DNA from: Cerrena zonata
Taxonomy: Eukaryota > Basidiomycota > Agaricomycetes > Polyporales > Cerrenaceae
NCBI GenBank assembly: GCA_038087015.1
Contig: JASBNA010000005.1
Coordinates: 1,488,001-1,552,000, forward strand
DNA: 64,000 nucleotides
Direction of reading: 5' to 3'
Each line of letters opens with the position of its first letter. Within the stretch, counting starts at the first letter, position 1. Below, piece by piece: positions 36,593-48,061 of this stretch. The notes under the pieces were generated by a model, which was given only the letters and a program-made list of their open reading frames with translations, was not told where the DNA came from and searched no databases. A program made the position numbers and the translations under genes.

Positions 36593-38058
36593 TTACCGTG
36601 TGACAGTGGGAGGGATGAGCAAGTCAATGGGTGCCATTTTGCTCACCACACTCCTCAGCATGCTCAATGCTTCCTTCGCGCTTGGTCTATGGCCAACATC
36701 ATCGTTGACTAGGTTGATCAAAATATCGTCAATCACAGCAATAGTTGTCTGTACAAGTATGTCGCTCAATATGCCACTTAAATGAGTATAGAGATATGTG
36801 GCTTACCCTGTACGTATATGATCCAGTGAAACTGTAGCCGAACTGCCACACATCGAGCTTAAAAGGTGAATAGAGCTCCCTTGAGGTTACTTCCGGCGGG
36901 AGTGCTCGTGCCCATTCGGTGATTGTTTCACCAGTCGGCACTCCGACACAAACACAGCTCTCGAAGGGCAATTCCTCGGGAAACGCAACTGAAGTCTCAA
37001 AATCTACGATATAGACTCTAGGTCGGGACGTGGCTACTGTCATAGTACGCAACGACTCGGGATGGTACTCTACCACGAAGTTAGATATATTTGCATCCTA
37101 TAATAAATTTCGTTTCGGTATGTACATTAGACGGGGAATATTGGAATGAAGGAACTCACCCGATGTGCTATCCTTTGTTCGTGGAGAAATGCAAGGCCCT
37201 GTATGGCTCATGTCAGCCAGCAGGATAATTTTATATCAGAGTTTTGGCTCACTTCAAGAGCTTGCAATATCATGTCGACCACATCGCCTACCGAGTTTTT
37301 GGGCCAGAATTTGAAAGCTCTGTCCATGTCATTTCCTGTCAAAGGAAAGATTCCAAGGGTCACGTCCTCAAAGTCGATCGTACCAGCCATAGGTAGGGTA
37401 TGATTGTTGCTTAAGAGCGCAAGCGGACCAGTTGCAATTTTCCTCAAAATCCTCAAATGTTCAATTCCTTCGTTACCTAGTCTGATTGGCCGAACAGTGA
37501 CGTCGTGTCCATCCTTCGTGCGAACAATTCTAAATGTAGCATTCTAGTAACAACCAATTTTAGAAAACAGCTTTTGGAAATACCAAACTATGACTATATA
37601 CCAAATATTGCATCCTTGAAAGCGAGCGAGCAGTGCCCACATTGCCTTCCCCTGACGCCCGACTTGGTCCAATATAAGCATAGCCTCTTGGCATGCGTAC
37701 ACTATCCCCAGGAGCATCGAGGTATGAAAGGCCGCCATAGATCCATTGCTCTAGCCCGTGCTGTCTGAGGAGCGGATCCAATGTTCTCCAGATGGCCTCA
37801 CTGTCTTCGTCATCGACGTCCTCTCCTGGGCTTCTCCATAATGCAAGGTTTTTTGGAAGCTAAATGACATGACGTTATAGAATGGTACATTACTTTAAGT
37901 AGAAACAGATTTACTTTGACTCTCAGTCGCTTCGTATTCACAGGAATCATCCGTTTGAGATGAGAATAGCTTACGACCGACAATAGCACCACAGTCGTAG
38001 CGACTGATACGATGACAAGTGGCTTTACCTGTGCAGGAATGGAATTTAGGAGAGGCAT
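36593..38058 (-). CDS. Membrane-anchored kinase-like protein, subfamily 2 (copy F)
   Basis: Six exons join in frame to 392 aa: 38058-37915, 37859-37602, 37543-37253, 37198-37160, 37097-36807, 36748-36593. The anchor exon reads MPLLNSIPAQVKPLVIVSVA. Landmarks are SGEGNVG (GxGxxG loop), HDVTVRPIRL, QRIAHR|DANISNF, VYIVDFETSVAFPE, LPPEV and SPFKLDVWQFGYSF, and the tail SMLRSVVSKMAPIDLL. All donors are standard GT. It is the closest relative of copy G in exon 2 (WIYGGLSYLDAPGD in both) and shares 5' and 3' flanks with E. The GATGTGGCGT box seen before E and G is not recognisable here. Like its relatives it is probably a pseudokinase or a highly atypical kinase held at a membrane. Confidence 0.87.
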
Positions 38059-38119
38059 AGTCTCAGCAGTAGGAAGTAAGAGCCGTGGACAGCGACAGTA
38101 TTTGGTCCCATCAGTGACA

Positions 38120-38280
38120 ACGTCGGAATTAATAGATCGGGATGTCGGATCTAATAGAATTGCCACGGCTCGGTTTCTCCCCACGCTCCCCATTGTTCCT
38201 GACCACTCAACTAGTCGGATTCGAATTCCTGGTTTGATGAAAAGAAGAGTCAGCGAGGTTTCTCCAAGGATGTGTTCTGC
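38120..38280. repeat. Duplicated 5' flank of kinase-like copy F
   Basis: This is the partner of the block at 34245-34440. Shared stretches include GTCGGATCTAATA, CCACTCAACTA and GTTTGATGAAAAGAAGA. Confidence 0.65.
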
Positions 38281-38439
38281 GTGCTCAGAATCTAGATACA
38301 GCAGTATGTTTCGCATATTACGCCCAAGTCAACAAAGTGACTAACCGTAGCTCTTAAGTCATAACTTCAGTCTCATCATGTAGAGACTCGGACTAGATAA
38401 TCAGCAGTCTGTGGTTGTTCTAGATCCCTGTGTAGAGTA

Positions 38440-38942
38440 CAAGTGCATGTAATTGCGCTTATCATATGTGGCAATGGGGTCGCCAACGCAGTATCAAGGC
38501 GAGAACACAACGAAACACTGCTCGAATATTCCGACAGTGCACCGCTCTTTGCAAGTGAGTTGGGCGCCCTCCACCGGCGAAAGAGGAAGCGAGCTTGGAC
38601 GTCCTCGATGTATCATTGTCGGGCTACAAAATACCTGTGTCTGATCCAAATAATGGTTTTATCAATAGTCCAGTAAGCTTGATACATGACGAGCTACACT
38701 AACGACATTCCTACATCCCAAATAATTTGGTTTTCTGAAATAACGACTATCTCCAATCAATAACATTCATGGTGTTCCGAGTTCCAAGAATAACCGTGTT
38801 GATAATGAGCAAGCCATCAACGTTCAGTTGCCGACAGGCTGGAAGACCCAGCTCTGGTTCAGAGCACCAGTCAAGGGCTCCATAGTGATCTGGAGAAATA
38901 GTGTCATTCAGGTCGTTCTAGGCACTGAACTCTCCTGGTAGA
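38440..38942 (+). pseudogene. Duplicated gene fragment, copy 2
   Basis: This is the partner of the fragment near 35740. TATCAAGGCGAGAA begins it, then KIPVSDPNNGFINSP before a donor GTAAGC, then the shared intron-like stretch, and an open end reading VPSSKNNRVDNEQAINVQLP ... VLGTELSW to TAG 38942. The frames of the first and second parts differ between the two copies, so at least one indel has occurred. The last exon could still be translated. I do not recognise the family. Confidence 0.5.
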
Positions 38943-39048
38943 CTTGCCTGAGTGTTAGAGGTAGAAGAACCAGTGAAGCAGGTGCAACCGTCGATGCAAA
39001 TGCTAAATAGCTACGTCAGCAAGTATTTCTTCGACGTAGGTAGACTTC

Positions 39049-39695
39049 TTACAAAACGCCATTGGCCGCGGGCTTGATCTCAAACGGAGACGGAGTGGTA
39101 GGATTGAGGCTGACGACCGTGTTTCCCTAAGAGAACGTGTTAGAATGAAGGAAAGATTGCAAATAAGATAAATTGAATACATTATTTGCGGTGGTGTGCT
39201 GAACAAAGCTACTGATGGACTGCAAGGTAGTAGTGCGATCAGAATTCACGGTCACATTCCACTACATGGCGGTTAGTAGAGTAATTTTGGGAGGGTAGAG
39301 GGTAAGTACTGCACCTCCTGGTTGGCCGAAAGTGGCGTGTTGAGAGTGAATACGATCACCTAAGTGCACAGTTAGCGTTTGCTGCGAAAGATTTCAGCCT
39401 TTCAGTTGGATATTCACTGGATTTCCAGATGCTATGAGGAACTAGAGTAAGTATAGGGTCGAACGAAGGTTGGCTGATTTTGGCGTACTCTGCAAGGAGC
39501 TGCTAGCATCCACGTACAACCCGCTGGCAAGGTTCTGAATGCGATACTTTCCAGGGGTGGGTGGAGTCAACGCTTCAAGGAAAAATCGATTATTACAGTA
39601 ACGGTACAAAATATTGTGAACTTACCTGGCTTAGCGGTGACACCGCCAGCTGCGATGGCAATGACAGCGAGCTTGGCGAGAACGGTGGTCAACAT
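39049..39695 (-). CDS. Secreted small beta-trefoil (ricin-B-like lectin fold) protein
   Basis: Six exons join in frame to 123 aa: 39695-39626, 39572-39489, 39431-39418, 39359-39315, 39261-39181, 39126-39049. The third exon is only 14 nt. Residues 1-21 form a signal peptide (MLTTVLAKLAVIAIAAGGVT). The body has the beta-trefoil pattern YRIQNLASGLYVDASSS, then ANQ|EWNVTV with the QxW signature, then FVQHTTANN and NTVVSLNPTTPSPFEI. Only one to two trefoil lobes are present, shorter than a full three-lobe lectin. The family usually binds sugars. This one is probably extracellular. The stop at 39049-39051 could be spliced over by an overlapping donor (GTAAGA), which would lengthen the C-terminus. 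Confidence 0.72.
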
Positions 39696-40153
39696 TGTAG
39701 TAGTAGTGCGATGTGGGAGAAGATTCAGTAGTTAGCTTTGTGTAGTTGTAGCTGACTGGAGTTTTGAGATTGAGAGACGGGTTTATATACCAGGCGAGGT
39801 GTCTATTTTTTGCGTGTAGACTGGAAAAATGACAGGTTCTCAATTGTTTGTGAGCACACGTTCGTCATTACATACAAGACGATGTCAGTTGACACTCTAT
39901 TTCTTGACATGGAGAACATCTAGTGCAATTTCTCGCGTTAGAACTTGACTTTGACAAGTTAAAGAACAAACAATACCTTAGTCAAGGTGTTCTGGTGCAG
40001 TATGCAAGTCTGTTGACCTTTGACGTGAATGGGAAACATGAGAGCAGTGAGAAATGAAGGCAGCGTGATCAATAACAAGCACGGAAAGAAGCTGTCATAA
40101 TATTCTGGGAAGTCTTCCAACGTACAAGTCAAAAGCTAAATTTTGGCATTCTC

Positions 40154-40460
40154 TCACCCGCCCAGGCTTGGAACACCGTTGTTGATTGAGACGTACTGTA
40201 ATAACCGGCTTTCTATACATGCTTCGAGGTTGTGAGCGTGAAGCCTCGATGTCAGATACTTTGAGACTTTTGAGTTATCAATATCATGTCTTACAGTGTT
40301 TTCCCCAATCAAAGCATTGTACACTGTTTGTTCCGCCGAGGTAAGACGCCTCAGGTCTTCCGGCTTCCAGTGCATCTCTTCTCTTCTCTGTCGAAGATAG
40401 TCTCAATAACTTCTTTGCGCCACTTCCTTTGGGGTCGGAACTATGGGCGTGAGCGTTGTG
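40154..40460 (-). pseudogene. Open fragment of unknown protein, probably frameshifted
   Basis: The minus strand reads WRKEVIETIFDREEKR and, one frame over, MHWKPEDLRRLTSAEQTVYN ... LEACIESRLLQYVSINNG to TGA at 40154. The two parts look like one charged helical protein with a single-base shift between them. No splice sites explain the change of frame. I do not recognise the family. Confidence 0.3.
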
Positions 40461-40600
40461 AGCTAGATCAATTGATTGTCATCGACTCGGAAAGTTCTGC
40501 TCGGAACGTCGATGGATCGAAGCAACACATGGGAAACAAATAGTTGCTCGAAGCGATTGCCAAGTTTGGTAGTTTATCGACAAAAAAGGACAATGCACCT

Positions 40601-40617
40601 GATAAGATAAGATCTTA
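40601..40617. promoter_or_regulatory. Double GATAAG box upstream of TRAPPC2L
   Basis: GATAAGATAAGATCTTA lies 98 bp before the start codon of the TRAPPC2L gene. The same 13 bases GATAAGATAAGAT are at 57336-57348, upstream of RTP1. GATA-type zinc-finger regulators bind such sites in fungi. No functional evidence is available here. Confidence 0.4.
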
Positions 40618-40714
40618 CCACGCTTTGATCTCAGGACTTCACCTGTGACGGTCTCAGTGACTCTAGACTATCGTTACACGATTATAACTCGTAGAGACTT
40701 GGAATGAACATATA

Positions 40715-41331
40715 ATGTCTCCACAACTTCGTATCAATGCGGTCGCTTTTGTGTCCCCCCAGAACCACCCCATCCTCATCCAAACCCTCTCTCAGTCTCG
40801 TCAAGATGAGTTGAAATATCATTACGTTGCGCACACCAGTTTGGATGTCATTGATGAACGGAGTGAGGCCGTATTCTCTTCACTTCTTGGGGGTCTATTT
40901 CCGATGCGTCTTTATGAGGTTAGTACAAGCAGCAACAGCTTTCAAGTCAACTGACTGTTACCTCGGTCTACTTTACGTGGAAGACGTCGCTGTCTATGGA
41001 TACATGACTCCATTGAAAGTAAAGATCATCATTGCGCTGGAACTCTCCGATTCCATAGTTCGGGACGCCGATGTTGTCACTGTACGTAGCCACATTACTC
41101 TCTTCGGCGCCCAGTACTGATTTCTGCCCCATCCACTTAAAGATGTTCAAAGCCCTTCATACTGCCTACAGACTCTCAGTAGGGAACCCCTTCCTGCGTC
41201 TGAACGTACCTACAGAAAATATCACAGACCATGCGACTGTCGTTTCCGCGGGAAGTCCGCAATGGAAGGCATTCCGAGAACGAGTAGAGGAGATTGCGCG
41301 ACTTGTCAGTGGTTCTACTGCAATGACATGA
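40715..41331 (+). CDS. TRAPP complex subunit 2-like (TRAPPC2L / Tca17)
   Basis: This longin-fold adaptor of the TRAPP tethering complexes acts in Golgi vesicle traffic and helps assemble TRAPP II. Three exons join in frame to 175 aa: 40715-40918, 40947-41081, 41143-41331. The signature ELKYHYVAHTSLDVIDER, then LGLLYVEDVAVYGYMTPLKV and DADVVTMFKALHTAYRLS match the family throughout. The first intron is only 28 bp by this model (acceptor CAAG at 40944-40946), so the true junction may differ by a few codons. The protein is slightly longer than the human 140 aa because of an N-terminal and a central extension. It looks intact and housekeeping. Confidence 0.9.
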
Positions 41332-41958
41332 ATAATCTTTCCCACTACCGTGAAGCTTCCATAAATAATTGTGTCAAGTTGGTCTGGTTTGGTCTGGTCA
41401 TTCGTCCCGGGTAGCAGCGTCATGCGCTCTCTCACTGCCAACGGATGAATGTTAAACATCTTCGAATGACATCGACCTAAATGGAGAACCGCCTTTTTAT
41501 TGACTCAGCTAGGTCAAGCCTACAACAGTTGGGACAGATACGGGGCGTACATACCTTTTTACACTCATGTTGTCCCCTCTCGGTGTTTGTCTCAACTGCA
41601 GACATTGCCCGTTGTTGAGCATTTAGAACAATGCAACATTGTGAATGTACACTATCTATATACTAGCAAATTGTGCATCTGTTTACAGTAAGTACAAGTA
41701 CGGGGGGTGGGTATGAATCGTTACATGTGGGTAAGTAGTAAGGGGATACAAATTTCGTCACAGAGATAAATATAACACTATTTGCTACATAACTAGCCCT
41801 ATATATCATGGCGTAGGCCTGGGTCGTGAGTGAATGCGAAGTCCGAATGTAACAAAAAGAACAAAAACAGGAGAAATGATGTCCATCTGTTTGAAGATGT
41901 GAATAATGAGTGTGAAGGTGAACCACTGGTTCGTGAGTCCGTTTGCACCAGCAACTGC

Positions 41959-43747
41959 TTATGAGAACTTGCAAACACTGCAGCTGCCAGCAGCGGTCAG
42001 TCCTGTCCCGCTCATACTGCAAGTCTGCAGCTTCGACAATGAACAGAATGATCCCTGGACGGATCCTGAGAGTCCAGAGTTGTTGGTCATTGTTAGAGAG
42101 CCGAGATTGGATGGGAAGGCTGCAGGGAGGGGCAGTGAGAGGTTGTTCGAGTCGAGGTGGAGTTCGACGAGGGATGAGAAGGAGGATATGGAACCTGGGA
42201 TGGTCCCGGAGAGTGAGGTAGATGATAGGTCACTAGAGAGCAGCGTGAGAAACGATTATGGATAATATGATCGCGAAGTACTTACAGGAGTTGGAGAGAT
42301 TTCTGGAGGGAAGAGCTAGAGGAGAGTGCTTGGAGCGGATTGTTCAGATTTTGGTTGTTGATAACCCTAAGGAGTTATATTAGTACATCACTCTGTTGGA
42401 CATGTATTAAAATGCGAACTTACAAGTTCTGAAGCGACAAGCTGGTGAGACTTGACGGTAAGTTGTTCCCCATCTGGCTGTTCTTTATCAACTCCAGGGT
42501 AGTTACTTGATTAAGGGAGGAGAATAAGTTATCGGGTAGCACAGAGATTCCAGTAGATTCAAGATGAAGTAAAGTAGTGGCCTTCAGCGAGGAAAAAGAG
42601 TCGGGTAGCGAACCACCTGTAAGAACAATTAGAATTAGAAACAACGTAGCGGAAACGTTAAATAGGGTCCAAACGTACCGGGTATCTGGCCATTGCCAAT
42701 AACATGCAAGCTTGTCAATCCAGACAGAGCTCCAGTCTCGTTGGGAATACTCGAAGGTACAGAGGGGAATGTCAAGGTTCTGTTTACACGCGCACCGTCA
42801 GTATAAATCAATACAAGACAAACCTGGAATACTTACAAAGCGCCAACCTTGCCAGTACTATCGCAACTAACTCCACTCCAAGCGCAGAATTTCACATCAG
42901 TCACCCACTCGCCGTTCTTCAAGGCGCTCTGGCCATTACTATCCATAGAGTCGAAGAATGCTCGTAGACCACAGAACTGAATGGCGTTCTGTATTTGCTG
43001 AGCATCTGTGGCGTTTCCATCTGAGAAACTGGAAGAGACGCCTTGAAGCACTGGAAGACAAGACGAGCACGGGTACCCAGACGGATTCGAAGGCGCGTTG
43101 ACATTGTACTCTGAGAGACACTCTTGGGCGTCTGCAGACAATGTCTTGGAAGAGGACGTTGTTGTATTGGTAGGAGTTGTCGGAGAATTGGAGGATTTGA
43201 CCAAGACATGGATGTTGAGGAAGATTACGTCGCCCAGGAGGCAGAGGATGATGATTACCAACACCCAAAGGAGAAACCTGTCTCGTCGTGAACGCTTCTT
43301 CTTCTGGTGACATAGACAATCTGCACAACAGATTTTCTTGTCAATATGAAGCGGAGGCCATGGCTGAAGTTGTGGCGGTTGAATGGGCACAAGCTCGGCA
43401 TCTCTGTCCCTCATCAAGGTCCTCACGTCGAAGAAGATCTTGGTAAACCGATCACGGATACGAGTGCCTGTGGTAGTAACAGAGCGAGGTGATTGCGGGA
43501 CATTCGCTTCAATATCCTTAGATTTGGGTGTCAAACCACCTGTCATTATGGTATTTGTCCAGGTCGACACAGATCGTCTACGAGCTGGTAGAGGAGGAAG
43601 CGGTGGTGATTCGGGTGAAAAGCGAGAGACCTCTATGGGAATATCGGGAGGTGGTACTGTAATAGAAAGTTGTTCCCTGTTGGAAAATGTAGGATAGCGA
43701 TCGTCTGGAGAGCGTTGTAAGTATAGTGGGCGTCGGCTAGAAGTCAT
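41959..43747 (-). CDS. Single-pass membrane protein with extracellular leucine-rich repeats
   Basis: Five exons join in frame to 519 aa: 43747-42837, 42779-42679, 42616-42424, 42366-42286, 42232-41959. Residues 1-150 are disordered and proline-rich (VPPPDIPIEV, PPLPPLPARR). A Cys-rich juxtamembrane patch (CCADCLCHQKKKRSRRDR) precedes one helix (FLLWVLVIIILCLLGDVIFL), so the N-terminus is cytosolic and the rest outside. The ectodomain has a plant-like LRR cap (CAWSGVSCDSTGKVGAL) and about six repeats (TSLHVIGNGQIPG, LSGTIPGSISSFSSL, LHLDSNNLSLPLP) with a Cys-containing end. Such proteins occur in mushrooms with unknown ligands. No kinase domain is attached, although kinase-like proteins lie nearby. 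The start is the first ATG of the open exon. Confidence 0.82.
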
Positions 43748-44206
43748 TGCGGTCGTAAAGTCGAGGTTGTCCTTGGACAGAGTTGAAGGTGGTGGTGGTA
43801 TAATGCAAGGTCAGACGGCGCATTTAGCAATACATTCTGCAAGTTAAAGAGGCCCATAGTACTGCTTTAGCAGTGCCTCTTTTGGAACAATGAACAAAAT
43901 ACAAAAGTCGATATGATTCCGAGTCTGCAGCAACAATTGTTCTTCGCGCACCGTGTTGTTTGTCTCTATTTGGGCATCAAGACATTATAAGCGCCCGCTC
44001 CCGTTCCAAAACCAGATCAGATTAGATTCCAGACTTTGGCGGTGGGCGTTGTGCTTAACTTGTCTTCAATTTCAAATCTCAACATATCTTCACGGGAGTT
44101 AGAGCGGGAAAGGAACAAGGTATCTGCTTCCGAGTCTCTCAGAATAAAGAGAACTGTGAAAATTGATCTCGCTTCGCAGTTCCTTCGACTCTGTACCTGC
44201 TCCGAA

Positions 44207-47200
44207 ATGAACGGCGCTAACTCGAGGACTGACCTAACTCTGAAGGATCTGGAGGTGACACTTTCGTCTACTTGGTTACAAAACTCTAGATCTTACCCTT
44301 ATTTATGCTTATTAGGCAAAGTATTCCAAGGCCGCGAGGGCGGAGCTCAACCGTGAGCTAGACCGTGCCTTCCGTCTCTACATCGAAGTTGCCCAGGATT
44401 TCATGCATTTGGGTGGCACCACCACCAATGCGTCTATCCGTGCTGCATGTAAGACCAACGCCGGAAAGTCCCTTGGTCGTGCAGAGCTTATTAAACAGAA
44501 GAGACCAAATGTTACACCGGTTGTCATCGACCGATTCTCAGAACGTAAGAATCTGGCACTACGTGTTCTGTAGATTTCATCGCACTGAGCTTCAATATAG
44601 AGGAACAGTTTGCTACCCTAAGAAGCTCGTCCGTCATAAACGGTACTCGGTTTTCCTTTTGGTCGGAAGCCTCAACATCAAGGTAAGATGAAAACTTACC
44701 GTTCTACGACACATCACCTCATTTACAGACCAGGACAGGTTCATCCCAACCTGCTCTATCACCAGAGCAAATACAACATAGTGCCGCATGGAGCTATGTT
44801 GATAAAGCCCCTGATGGTACTACTCCTGACGCTCTTCACCCGTACGATATCATACAGCACATAGTGTCCGATTGCTCGGTCTGTGCAGCTATTGCCGTAT
44901 GTATAGAACATGATCGACGCTTTGGTTCGAAGGTATTAATGGCTCTCGTTTACTCTTTTCTTGAACAATGAACTCATGCTATTTTTAGCTTGGCTACTCG
45001 TCGTTACAACAAGAAGCAGATCAAGAGCATCGCTACGATCTCAAAGTAATGTATAATGGGACGTATCGACGAGTAAGTGTTTTCTTTTCAGTTTTAGATA
45101 TCCTGAACACTGATTTAACAACCAATACTCAGGTCGGTTAGCTCATGTTTTTCTACGAAACCTACAACATAATCTCATTTTTCTTGAGTAGATATCGATG
45201 ACCAACTACCCTGTTATCCTGATGGTCGACTTATGTGCTTGTCGACCACCAACCGATCAATTCTATGGCCTTCACTGATTGAAAAAGCAGTGAGTAATCC
45301 GTAGCCCTCCGAACCCTCTCTACCTCCGCAACTCATTATTTATTTTTGGAGTATATGAAATTAGTCGGCGGATATGACTTCCCGGGATCGTACGTCCTGA
45401 AATAGTTCATGTGGCAGAAAGATAGCTAAATATACTGTCAGAAATTCAGGAATCGATCTACAGTACGTCCTCATCATGCATAATGCTGGTTTCGACGCCG
45501 ACTTATGGTGTGGCCAAGTGCATTGACAGGTTGGATACCAGAACACATTGACCTGAGAGGGTCAGTTCTAGACCGTCCACAATTTTTACGTGTGCTGATA
45601 GCTTATCATAGGTCCTATTTCGAACGAGAAGCAACATGGGAACGTATCGCTCGCGGTTTTAGAGAAGGTAGTATTTCTCACCGCTCAATCAATACAATGT
45701 GTCTAATCCGCCTCAGGTCGGTGTGTTCTTACAGTAGGAACGGGAGAACGACTTCTAGATCCCGAACTATCCCGATGGAACTCCTTCCAGCGCACTGTTA
45801 CGCCGTAATCGGTCTGCTTATTCATTATCTGTACCGTGTCTGCCGAACTGAAGTTTCGTAATAGATGTCATTGACGATGAGAATGGTCGCAGGATGACTA
45901 TTATTGACTCGCGTGTACCGCACGAAGCGTCTGTGGGAGCCGCGGGAAGTTTAGGTCTCGAACGATTGACATTGACAGAAAATGTCGATCAGCGATCTAG
46001 TAGGTCATATCGTCGAGCTTGGGAAAGCAGTGACTTATAACGTTATAGGACCTTGCGAGTTGTCATGGGACTCGGTTTGTAATACCTTCGAAGGGATATA
46101 TTTGAGCTGGGATCCTGCCATCTTCCCACAGAAGCTCACGTTTCATGGGTTAGTACCATTGCTTCCCGAAGAACCTCACATTCTTATTACTATTATTTAG
46201 GAAATGGAAACGTGATCCAGACAAGAGGGGTCAACGTAAGTACGATACATGTCGATGTTCAGATATTACTGATGTCATATCCACATAGCCCAACATTTCA
46301 GAACGACACTCAAAGCGGACACATCTTCGGAAGTAGAAATCTGGGTTCTGTTAACGAGACATGTTACCGACTCTAAACGGAAGTCGGAGTATGTTTCTCT
46401 TTCCGTCCAGCATAAGACATCGTTGGACGTTAGCTCATCGTATCTCAAAGTAAGTCGTGAACTGTGGGGAAATGTTACGAAGAATGCTAATTCTTAATAT
46501 TGTACCAGGGCTCATATACTGATAGCACCCATTTCCTTGTAAGTCGAACGAATGACTGCGAATGGATGAGACTTATTCTTCTCATACAATTCTGGGATAG
46601 GCTAAAGCTCACGTCTCGCCAACATCATGCGAAATATCTGTCATTGCATCATATGATGGTGACTACGACGACGTCGGGTTCACTCTGACCGCTTTATCAT
46701 CTATCCCTATATCCTGGGTACGAGAATCAACTGTTCTACATCATACCAAGAGGGTTCGTATTTCACCCCATAGATGTGATTCGGCGACTAAATACATCTG
46801 GAAATAGCTCACGGGCGCATTCACAGCCAAGACAGCAGGAGGAAATCCTTCTTATCCTTCCTTCATGAACAACCCTCAATATCGATTGCGCATACCGCCA
46901 GGTCCTATGTCTCAACAACGAAGAAAAGTCCATGTTGAGATGACAGTTGAGAGTGATCGACATATTCCCGTTAATGCGATGATTGCTTGGTCGAAGGGAA
47001 ATCGAATTACTGAGTGAGTTTATCGTAACTTAAATGAAATATTACGTCTTTCTTACCATCTGATCATCATATGTAGGTTAGCGCAAAATGAGATTGTTGC
47101 CTCGTCTGGCCCGTATTCATACGGCTTCGCTCATACTGCTAAAGAGCTCTCAGGTACAATTCACTCTTGAGTTTACGTTTCTTCCAATCCTGACTCACTT

Positions 47201-47837
47201 AAATAGCTGGCGAATACACAGTCATAATCTCAGCATTCGATCCTCAATCATTGGGGCCATTTAGCCTCGATGTAGCAAGTACTCAACCAGTCGAGTTTGA
47301 ATCTATAGCACACGAAGGTGATGGGATGATCAGTAAAGTCATGCGAGGCTCATGGTATGTGTATTTCCACAAAAATAGTTCGAAAAGTTTCATCATGACT
47401 TTCACAGGACGACAGAGACCGCGACAGGGGGTCCTTCATTCAATAAATACACTTCAAATCCCATCTATGAGCTCAATATCCCTACGCAAAGTCATCTCAA
47501 GTGCGTCTTTCCATATTTAATTCACAGTCTACCGTTCATCACGATACCTCTCCCCAGAGTACGACTTCAGCTTGTGGACAGTAAAGCCGCAGCTCCGATC
47601 AACGTCACAATCTTCCGTCCTGGGGAAGATGGCGTACTAGGATCCCAAGTTGCGACGTCGGGTCCATATACCGATACAATGCCTGGAGTGATTACTCCCC
47701 AAATTCTGGCTCAGCCCGGGAAATATCTCATAGTTTCGTCGACATATTCTCCCGGAATTCTTGCTTCGTTCAAGTTGATTGTATATTCTTCGACGACCGG
47801 TGTTTCGATTACTAACCATCAAAGTCGTATTGTCTAA
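44207..47837 (+). CDS. RIM13: Calpain-like cysteine protease of the palB/RIM13 type, with one apparent frameshift
   Basis: In fungi this protease activates the alkaline-pH regulator PacC/Rim101 on endosomes. About 23 small exons run from ATG 44207 to TAA 47837. An MIT-like N-terminus (AKYSKAARAELNRELDRAFR) is followed by the catalytic Cys region (VSDCSVCAAIAVCIEH), DIDDQLPCYPDGRLMCLS, YMKLVGGYDFPGS and the His region (IDLHALTGWIPEH). Then come LSWDSVCNTFEGIYLSWDPA, domain III (EIWVLLTRHVTDSKR) and a second beta domain ending YSPGILASFKLIVYSS. Exons include a 4 nt one (45133-45136) and several of 20-40 nt. Between VLTVGTGERLL and LLPAHCYAVI (about 45757-45785) the frame changes by one base with no splice site available. 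This is either a sequencing error or a gene-breaking lesion. All downstream exons remain open, which favours recent loss or error. Confidence 0.85.
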
Positions 47838-48018
47838 TACTCGTCGATCAATGTCGTTCATTGAGTCTCCTAACGTCCCGCATCGTAGTCGTAATTGACA
47901 AGTAATGATCGAGTGTTTGGGACTATAAGAAGCTTCTGATGGAAAGCGCTTGATGTTGTGGATGCTAAATATGTGCTTATATTCTCAGATTCGTTCGTAG
48001 ATCTTCCAACTTCGTTGA

Positions 48019-48029
48019 TGATGTGGCGT
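48019..48029 (+). promoter_or_regulatory. Subfamily 2 upstream box (TGATGTGGCGT)
   Basis: It lies 33 bp before the ATG of copy G. The same box precedes copy E (34234-34244, minus), the chimera D (32147-32159, minus) and the relics at 12428-12440 (minus) and 49960-49969 (plus). It was probably a core promoter or activator site inherited with exon 1. Confidence 0.6.
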
Positions 48030-48061
48030 CTTACGTCTAGACCTCTGACTACCCACATACT

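Noticed and set aside
45505..45861. Open frame of 118 aa on the plus strand
   Set aside because: It is partly an intron read-through of the calpain gene. Only parts of it match the family, in alternation with another frame.
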